A program made the translations under genes and the position numbers. A model generated the notes under the pieces. That model saw only the letters and a program-made list of their open reading frames with translations. It did not search any database and was not told where the DNA came from. Shown here in pieces: positions 32,288 to 32,362 of a stretch of DNA of 32,362 bases; position 1 is the first letter of the stretch; each line of letters starts with the position of its first letter. This stretch comes from Priapulus caudatus (Eukaryota; Priapulida; Priapulimorpha; Priapulimorphida; Priapulidae), in the NCBI RefSeq assembly GCF_000485595.1, contig NW_014577111.1, positions 259,033-291,394 on the forward strand, given 5' to 3'.

Positions 32288-32362
32288 CTAGGGCAATCTG
32301 TCACGATGCAGTCACGAATGAAGGGATTTCCTATGAGGCTTAATTAAGCTCATCATCTCGCG

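Overview
This is eukaryotic, almost certainly metazoan nuclear DNA from a repeat-rich, probably invertebrate genome. There are no operons, ribosome-binding sites or long bacterial-type ORFs. Most open frames are translations of microsatellites (poly-Ser/Leu from CT, Thr/His from CA, Cys/Leu from CTG). A 25-N scaffold gap at 18008-18032 shows it is assembled sequence. Many single-base indels between otherwise matching repeat copies suggest a poorly polished long-read assembly, diverged repeats, or both. The species cannot be told from this window.

The only gene recognised with confidence is one internal exon (17298-17414, +) of a SENP6/SENP7-type SUMO protease. It carries the family block YPxPPAKGG...[11 protein letters not shown] and ends at a clean splice donor. 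A phase-compatible candidate preceding exon lies at about 16716-16857. The rest of the protease, including the catalytic His/Asp/Cys region, was not found. Other possible exons (near 1874, 21371, 24762 and 31924) are weak.

Layout: 1-3570 is nearly all simple repeats (GT, ATCC, CA, CT, CTG). 3570-5840 is unique sequence grading into diffuse ACGC-rich DNA. 5840-11870 holds a long, diverged copy of repeat modules P, Q and R. 11871-13140 holds a compact Q with a truncated R, then CT. 13138-13830 is module S, then CA/ACGC repeats, a 17-bp minisatellite and more ACGC. 15284-16275 is a compact P, then CA and CAG tracts. 16700-17420 holds the SENP exons. 17420-18150 has GATA repeats, the gap and CA. 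18145-19370 holds Q with an intact R. 19387-21140 is GATA followed by module T. 21140-26870 is the most unique stretch and has a 144-bp direct repeat flanking an interstitial telomeric array. 26876-27835 is CT plus a second S. 27835-29765 has CA, CAG/CAA, C-rich and GTGAGAGG tracts. 29766-31846 is GATA plus a second T. 31847-32362 has TA, an unidentified open stretch and CAT.

The main organising principle is that a few 0.6-1.5 kb modules (named P, Q, R, S, T here) recur, and their edges fall at or next to microsatellites. R has the anatomy of a non-autonomous TIR transposon. It sits inside a tandem repeat of Q with an apparent CCGG target duplication, which is the most interesting biological signal in the window.
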